From NCBI GenBank assembly GCA_032622095.1, contig CP136067.1, positions 95,346,707-95,410,706 on the forward strand: DNA of 64,000 bases, given 5' to 3'. This DNA is from Siphonodentalium dalli (lineage: Eukaryota; Mollusca; Scaphopoda; Gadilida; Siphonodentaliidae). Position numbers and translations under genes: made by a program. This document shows positions 58,871-64,000 of the stretch, in pieces (the stretch's first letter is position 1; every line of letters starts with the position of its first letter). Below the pieces are notes generated by a model that saw nothing but the letters and a program-made list of their open reading frames with translations, did no database searches and was not told the DNA's origin.

Positions 58871-58964
58871 CAGAAATGCGCCATGAGGTCAATGTTTGCG
58901 TCATTCGGTATCCGTGCGCGTTATTTTAACGGATATGGCTGGTGATGTTGTTGTTTTAAGAGCA

Positions 58965-59180
58965 TACAGTAATGCTCTAATTAATCGACCTCTTAACCAC
59001 AACAGAATTATGTGTAACTTTTCAGGATTTAGTCGGAAATATGGGTTGTTGTTATCCCACTCTCAAAATGTTATCCTACTGTCAAAATGTTAACAACAAG
59101 CCATATTTCCGACTAAATCCTGAAAAGTTACCCATAATTCTGCTGTGGTTAAGAGGTCGATTAATTAGAGCATTATTGTA
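58965..59180. repeat. Long inverted repeat with 19-bp units in its loop
   Basis: Arms of about 90 nt (58965-59054 and 59091-59180) are nearly perfect complements, including AATGCTCTAATTAATCGACC and AGGATTTAGTCGGAAATATG. The 36-nt loop consists of about two units of the neighbouring 19-bp repeat. Confidence 0.9.
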
Positions 59181-59249
59181 TTATATGTATAACCGTGTGT
59201 TTAAGTGTGGTCTGGGTCATGCGATAGAGTGTAATGACACAAACTAAAC

Positions 59250-61135
59250 GTATCAACAAATGCACGTCGAAAAACTTTATATTCAACTTTCTGTTCATGA
59301 ATCCATTGTTATATATATTTGTTCGAATGTGCTGTCTCTTTGTCACATGTTCCATACTCGTACTAATTTGTCCTTAAAGACCATCACGGTGCAACTTTAC
59401 ATCGAGTATATTCTAACTGCATTCACATTTTGTTGAGATGGGTGGTTATATGCTCCAAACAATCATTATGTCATTCAAATATCATTGAACTGACCTCGAT
59501 ATAAGTAAAAACACAATCGTACACATAGGCGGCTGACTTTAGAGAAAATAATTAGTTAGCTATGTGTTTTCCATCGCCCCATGGAAACGTGCTCTTCGTA
59601 CTGGAGTTCTTACAATCATGGCAACATCGAAACTTTTACTATACTTCACATTAAGAATAATGGTGTTGAGAATGCATGTATAACCGCATGTAAATATAAT
59701 TGTCTATTCAGTTCAACCTTCCGTAATACATGTAACTCACATGTACACCCTCTGAGTGTAGTTTCGTATAAACTCTGGAGTTGTATACTGTCTTTCGCTA
59801 TAGGTATTACATTTGCGCACATATTTTGCGCGAAAAATAGTACTTCGCGAATTTAAATACGAGTAAGTTATTAACATATGGCTGAGAAATAAAACAATCA
59901 TTAAAAAAAAAGCCTAACTGGTTGATACTACATTTTATCACGTAGGACAGTTTTACTTACCTGAAACCTGTCACACTTTGCCAAATTGTTTGCAATAATA
60001 ATTTACATTTGGCAAGATTATAATTACATATAGCATAAGTTTTGACAAACAAGTTATTCTTTCCAATAGAAAGTGAAAACTGTTTATTAATAAATGATCA
60101 GGGAGAATATATATTCCGCTATAGAATAATACTTTGAAGAACGTACACCCAAAATAAACTTTAGTCAACATTGTTGGGTTATCCAAAGTTGGGTTGATGG
60201 TTGGGTTATTTTCCAGAAGTTGGGATAAATTGTTGGATTAGATTAGATTACTTCATAATCACTTGTTTTCAGTTGCGACTCTTGATAAACATTTGCTGGA
60301 TGTGAGCTCTCTTTGTCATATGTTCTTCTAAACATATGACAAACTCAAACTCAAACTCAAACTCAAATAAATACACGGTGAAGGCACCTGTTATGTCGGA
60401 ATTATATAGTTGTAGTATTGCTTGTGTCGTTGGTACACGTATTCTTTTCTAGGTTGTTAATATATTCCATAAAAGAAAGTCAAATATTACATACTAGGTT
60501 CGAAGTCTGGTTTAATTCAATATCTCTCCTCTATTCAGACATTAAGGTCCGAAACGAATCTATTGATTGGACTTATTTTAGGGAAACTTAATTCGTGACC
60601 AGAATCTCAGAGTATATGGTCAAAACTCATTCATTAAGATGAAATATAATTATATATCGACATAGCTTTTCTCTAACCCCATGATTAGTTACTATTAACC
60701 CAATGTTTTGTTAATTTGATAGGACTCTATAGTCAATATATGCTTTTATTACATGATCCTACCCTTATTCCATGCAATAAACCCATTTTATAAATTGTGA
60801 TATTAAACGTTCGTTTAATAACAGGAAATAGTGCCAGGTGACCTTTGACTTCCGTTTGTCGTCTGTTTATATTCCGTATGCTACGTCTCAAAATACTATG
60901 GCTTCTAATATTTCTCGAACAAACTATGATGAATGAAGGGTTTGAAAAGTTATGTCATTAAATATACGACTTTAAATACGCCACATAGTCTTTATTTATC
61001 TAGGACTATTTCTCTACGCGGGCAAACAACTCATAGTTACGTGAAACGTCAGCGCATGCCTTATAGAAACCGATGTTAGTTTCGCGTCCCATTTGTTGAT
61101 TTCAGTATGTTTCGTCGAGGTTTTGGATCATATCA
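59250..61135. other. No gene seen
   Basis: AT-rich. A short (CAAACT)n run at about 60340-60365 and TTGGGTT-rich sequence at 60170-60225 are the only simple features. A 91-codon plus frame (59581-59856) is Cys-rich with a hydrophobic end but matches nothing I recognise. Confidence 0.3.
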
Positions 61136-61140
61136 TAAAT

Positions 61141-61291
61141 AGAATCTACAACTCGTCCCCAGTTTATCGTAGAATTTACAAAACTCGTCTAGTAAATTAG
61201 GTCTGTACCTCGCCAAAGGCTCTGTCCAGACCTAATTTACTGGACTCGTTTTGTAAATTCCGCTATAAACTGGGGACTCGTTGCAGATCCT
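61141..61291. repeat. Long hairpin (ACTCGTCCCCAGTTTAT palindrome)
   Basis: Arms of about 70 nt share AACTCGTCCCCAGTTTAT, GAATTTACAAAA(C) and AGTAAATTAGGTCTG with their complements, around GCC-rich centre 61213-61220. It ends in GATCCTCTATATATAT like 26463-26614. Confidence 0.85.
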
Positions 61292-61689
61292 CTATATATA
61301 TGAACTTTATTCTAAAGTGATATATAATATATTATATATTCCGTTGTTATAGCATAAAACAGAATACTATATAATGATACAATGAAAAATTGATGCAAGG
61401 GATATAATTATGTAATGATGGTCAACGAATATATGTATCTTTTAAGGACTATAAGTAACATAACATATCATGTGAGATGTGTTTAAGAACAACCGATATC
61501 ACACACTGGTTGAAACTCCATTACTAATTTGGTATATAAAACATGATCCCATATTATCTCGTTTCATAAAATTTTAAATCCCAACATAACTCGTTGGAGA
61601 TCCACTATATAATTATGAGAACATACCTACGTGGAAGATTTATAAACGAACTCGTCAGCATGGTGCTCATATTTTACTTCTCATGTCGT

Positions 61690-62203
61690 TATATTTACAC
61701 ACTAAGTGTAATTATCACTAAATCCAGCATTCTGATTGGTCGGCTCCCACGTGGCTAGTTGCAGTTATTTCTCGGTGAATGCGCAACAGCGTATAACTGC
61801 AAGCTCATAACAACATCGATACGTCATTTGAGTTTGGAAAGACGAACGCGTAATGTTTTGGGCGCATTTTGATTCGCGCAGGATTGACTTAATAAATCAT
61901 CGGATTTCAATTGTTCCTGTTAACTTTTGCCAAGGTTGCTATGGGATATTTTGGGCTTGTTTTGTCACGATACACTTTTCGATTTAAATACATTTACAAA
62001 AGTGGCTTTTTCGCTAAATGTATATAAATATAAGGATTAACTGTCATGTGGACTGTTTTTATGGAGATGTAACCGTGCGGTAAGTGGTCATAACTTGTAT
62101 GTAAAACCCTTCGGGTTTTACACAAGTTATGACCACTTACCTCACGGTTACATCTCCATAAAAACAGTCCACATGACAGTTATCCTTATATATTTACACA
62201 CTA
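61690..62203. repeat. ~500-bp repeat ending in a near-perfect hairpin, copy 1
   Basis: The block from about 61700 (ATCCAGCATTCTGATTGGTC) to the hairpin is repeated at 62204-62703. The hairpin (62020-62203) has about 85-nt arms, including GTCATGTGGACTGTTTTTAT and GGTCATAACTTGTATGTAAA, around AAACCCTTCGGGTTT at 62104-62118. Upstream there are CTAGTTGCAGTTATTTCTCG and ACGAACGCGTAATGTTTTGG blocks. Confidence 0.85.
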
Positions 62204-62703
62204 ATTGTTGTCATCACTAAATCCAGCATTCTGATTGGTCGGTGCCCACGTGGCTAGTTGCAGTTATTTCTCGGTGAACGCGCAACGCCTCATAACACCA
62301 AGCTAATAACACCATCGATACGTCATTAGGTTTGGAAATACGAACGCGTAATGTTTTGGGCACATTTGGACTCCCGCAGGATTGACTTAATACATCATCG
62401 GGTTTCAATATGAAGATAAATTGTTCCTATTAACTTTTGGCAAGGGTGCTATTGGGTATTTTGGGCTGATCTTGTCACGATACACTTTTCGATTTAAATA
62501 TATTTACAAAAGTGACTTTCTCGCTAAATGTATATAAATATAAGGATTAACTGTCATGTGGACTATTTTTATGGAGATGTAACGGTGAGGTAAGTGGTCA
62601 TAACTTGTATGTAAAACCCTTCGGGTTTTACACAAGTTATGTCCACTTACCTCACCGTTACATCTCCATAAAAACAGTCCACATGACAGTTAATCCTTAT
62701 ATA
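62204..62703. repeat. ~500-bp repeat ending in a near-perfect hairpin, copy 2
   Basis: Direct tandem copy of 61690-62203 with moderate divergence in the body and small indels (e.g. an extra AATATGAAGATAAA near 62406). The hairpin (62537-62703) has the same TTCGG centre at 62619-62623. It meets a single arm of the 54781 foldback family at 62702-62820. Confidence 0.85.
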
Positions 62704-62829
62704 GCTTTGGTAAAGATGCATGTTATACGCATGTTGACTTTCAGATGCTGACAACATATGGTTTTCTACGACGATATACCTGGAAAACATACCGTGCAAA
62801 CATGCAAATGTGTGAAGTGGATGGAATTT

Positions 62830-63620
62830 TAACAAGACCTACTGTAATCGGATAATCGTGTTTCTTATCGCATGCTGCCAGCGTCCTCGTGAATTTGAGT
62901 TTCGTGAATCCGTTTTCCTCTGCACTATTGAGAAGGATCCAGTCCTGTTGATCATCGATAACAGGCTCCTATTCTCCTTCAGCATGTCGGTCCTGTAAAG
63001 GGAGAGGAAGGTAACTCAGTCAGAACCACACATAGCGCATTAGGTCGCCTTGATCAGTTCATGAATCTCTATACTCTGACTACGCCCGTATTGATCATAT
63101 TCCACAAGTTCAAAATCTGGGAATTAATCGATGTTCTGATCATGAGCGTTATAACATCAAAACAATAATGTAGTTAATGTGAGCCTTAGTTATACCCAAA
63201 GCGATGCTGTTAATAGAAGTACCTTTATTTCATTTAAAGTTTTTTTTTTGCGGTGTTTGGCTGATCTGAACAAATCGGAGGAGCGTCATAATGTGTAGAA
63301 AAAAGTTCAAAAACATGCACATTGAAAAATATTGTAATAATGATGGTTGGTTACCGCCCATACTTGAAATGACTATCCCTGTCGTTTTGCAAGCACCAGC
63401 GCCATAATTAATAAATATTAAAAAATATGTATGTTCTTCAGTGTTTCATACAAGCACTGGATTTTGCTCAAATCGCTCGAATTAGACAATATCGAAAAAA
63501 CGAAAATTTTAGGAAACTATCGGTATATTTTCTCAACAGCACCGCTTTGCCCTACCAGTATCATAACACTATAGCAGGACCACTAAACCAGACAAGCCTT
63601 GAAATTATGTGTCTGACATT
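62830..63620. other. No gene seen
   Basis: No coding frame beyond 67 codons. A T9 run and a TTTCATTTAAAG motif occur near 63235. Nothing else is recognisable. Confidence 0.3.
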
Positions 63621-63625
63621 CGTAG

Positions 63626-64000
63626 AATGAGTTCCCAGAGGGTGAATTCAGTGATTTCACCCGCACAGTGGGCAAGCATCAACAAGTTCACCCATCGGGG
63701 ACCTCATTATGCTTAGGCCGCATCTTCTGGAAGGTATTTATAGTTTCAAATTAACATATTGTTTTAATTACTTTTTCCCTTCTGTTCACTTTCTATATCC
63801 CGTAATTTGCAAAATCCATAATCGACCTGTTTAATGCGTGAACATCACCAACTTCAACTGGTACTTCAATCTGTTCCTATATTCCCATAGTATAGTTGAG
63901 ACTTAAGCTGAATGAGGTTCACAGATGGTGAACATGTTGACGCTAGCCCGTCATGCAGGACATCGTCACTAAACTCACCCTCTTGGGACCTCATTCTGAA
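63626..64000. mobile_element. Foldback element, cut by the window end
   Basis: The left arm (63626-63722: GAATGAGTTCCCAGAGGGTG, TTCACCCATCGGGGACCTCA) is the inverted copy of the right arm (63901-64000). The tips appear to be GAATGAG(T/G)TCCCA(G/A)AGGG. The true right end may lie just outside the window. Confidence 0.7.

Noticed and set aside
58406-58945. Three overlapping plus-strand frames of 148-179 codons
   Set aside because: They are produced by a 19-bp repeat that lacks stop codons in any plus frame; the predicted proteins simply repeat SQNVILLSKCYPT.

Overview
The window looks like nuclear DNA of a marine invertebrate, most likely a lophotrochozoan such as a mollusc. This rests on an intron-bearing gustatory-receptor-like gene, a DBH/MOXD1-like copper monooxygenase exon, several animal LINE clades (L1/Tx1-like and CR1/Jockey-like), hAT, piggyBac and Kolobok-like DNA transposons, a tRNA-derived SINE, and the 'ATGGC-CCATCTTGGATTT' and 'CCATGGGCTGGCGTCCGTC' repeats that I associate with molluscan genomes. 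The species is an inference. There are no bacterial operons, rRNA genes or CRISPR arrays, and nearly all short open frames are chance or repeat-derived.

Layout. 0.4-16.4 kb is a tandem duplication: a 12,426-bp unit (395-12820) followed directly by a second copy (12821-16398) that has lost two internal blocks. The left breakpoint lies inside a hAT element (258-1431). Unit 1 also holds a Tc1/mariner-like MITE (2562-2914), a terminal-inverted-repeat element (4062-4738), a tRNA-derived SINE, a ~160-bp repeat array pierced by a hAT MITE (5427-6023) and a second copy of the MITE (6050-6452), and a foldback element (8466-9003). From 10.8 to 22.1 kb two short repeat families (R1 and R2) sit head to tail, interrupted by a 1.2-kb hAT element (18590-19783).

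22-34 kb holds a Kolobok-like element, a degenerate LINE RT, a foldback element, a 31-bp minisatellite and an L1/Tx1-like LINE on the minus strand. That LINE is split by a 4.7-kb piggyBac-like element (29144-33840), which carries a decayed SGNH-hydrolase-like sequence and a 64-aa open frame. 34-38 kb has CR1/Jockey-like LINE remnants on the plus strand.

38.7-41.4 kb, minus strand, is the one convincing host gene: a seven-transmembrane gustatory-receptor-like protein, with a 1,026-bp first coding exon, a 69-bp second exon and an unlocated last exon. About 1 kb of diverged direct repeats lies just upstream. A piggyBac MITE (42945-44764), an inverted R1 copy (46141-46949) and about 3.6 kb of AT-rich unique sequence follow.

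51-54 kb has a decayed CR1/Jockey-type LINE (minus) and another LINE 3' end (plus). 54.7-56.4 kb has a foldback and a Kolobok-like element. 57.4-57.8 kb has a copper-monooxygenase exon (minus) with a degraded tandem copy. 57.8-59.2 kb has 43-bp and 19-bp tandem repeats with long hairpins, and 61-63 kb has more hairpins, two of them in ~500-bp tandem repeats. The genes do not form a pathway. The window is mainly a record of transposon insertion, nesting and local duplication around one chemoreceptor-like gene.
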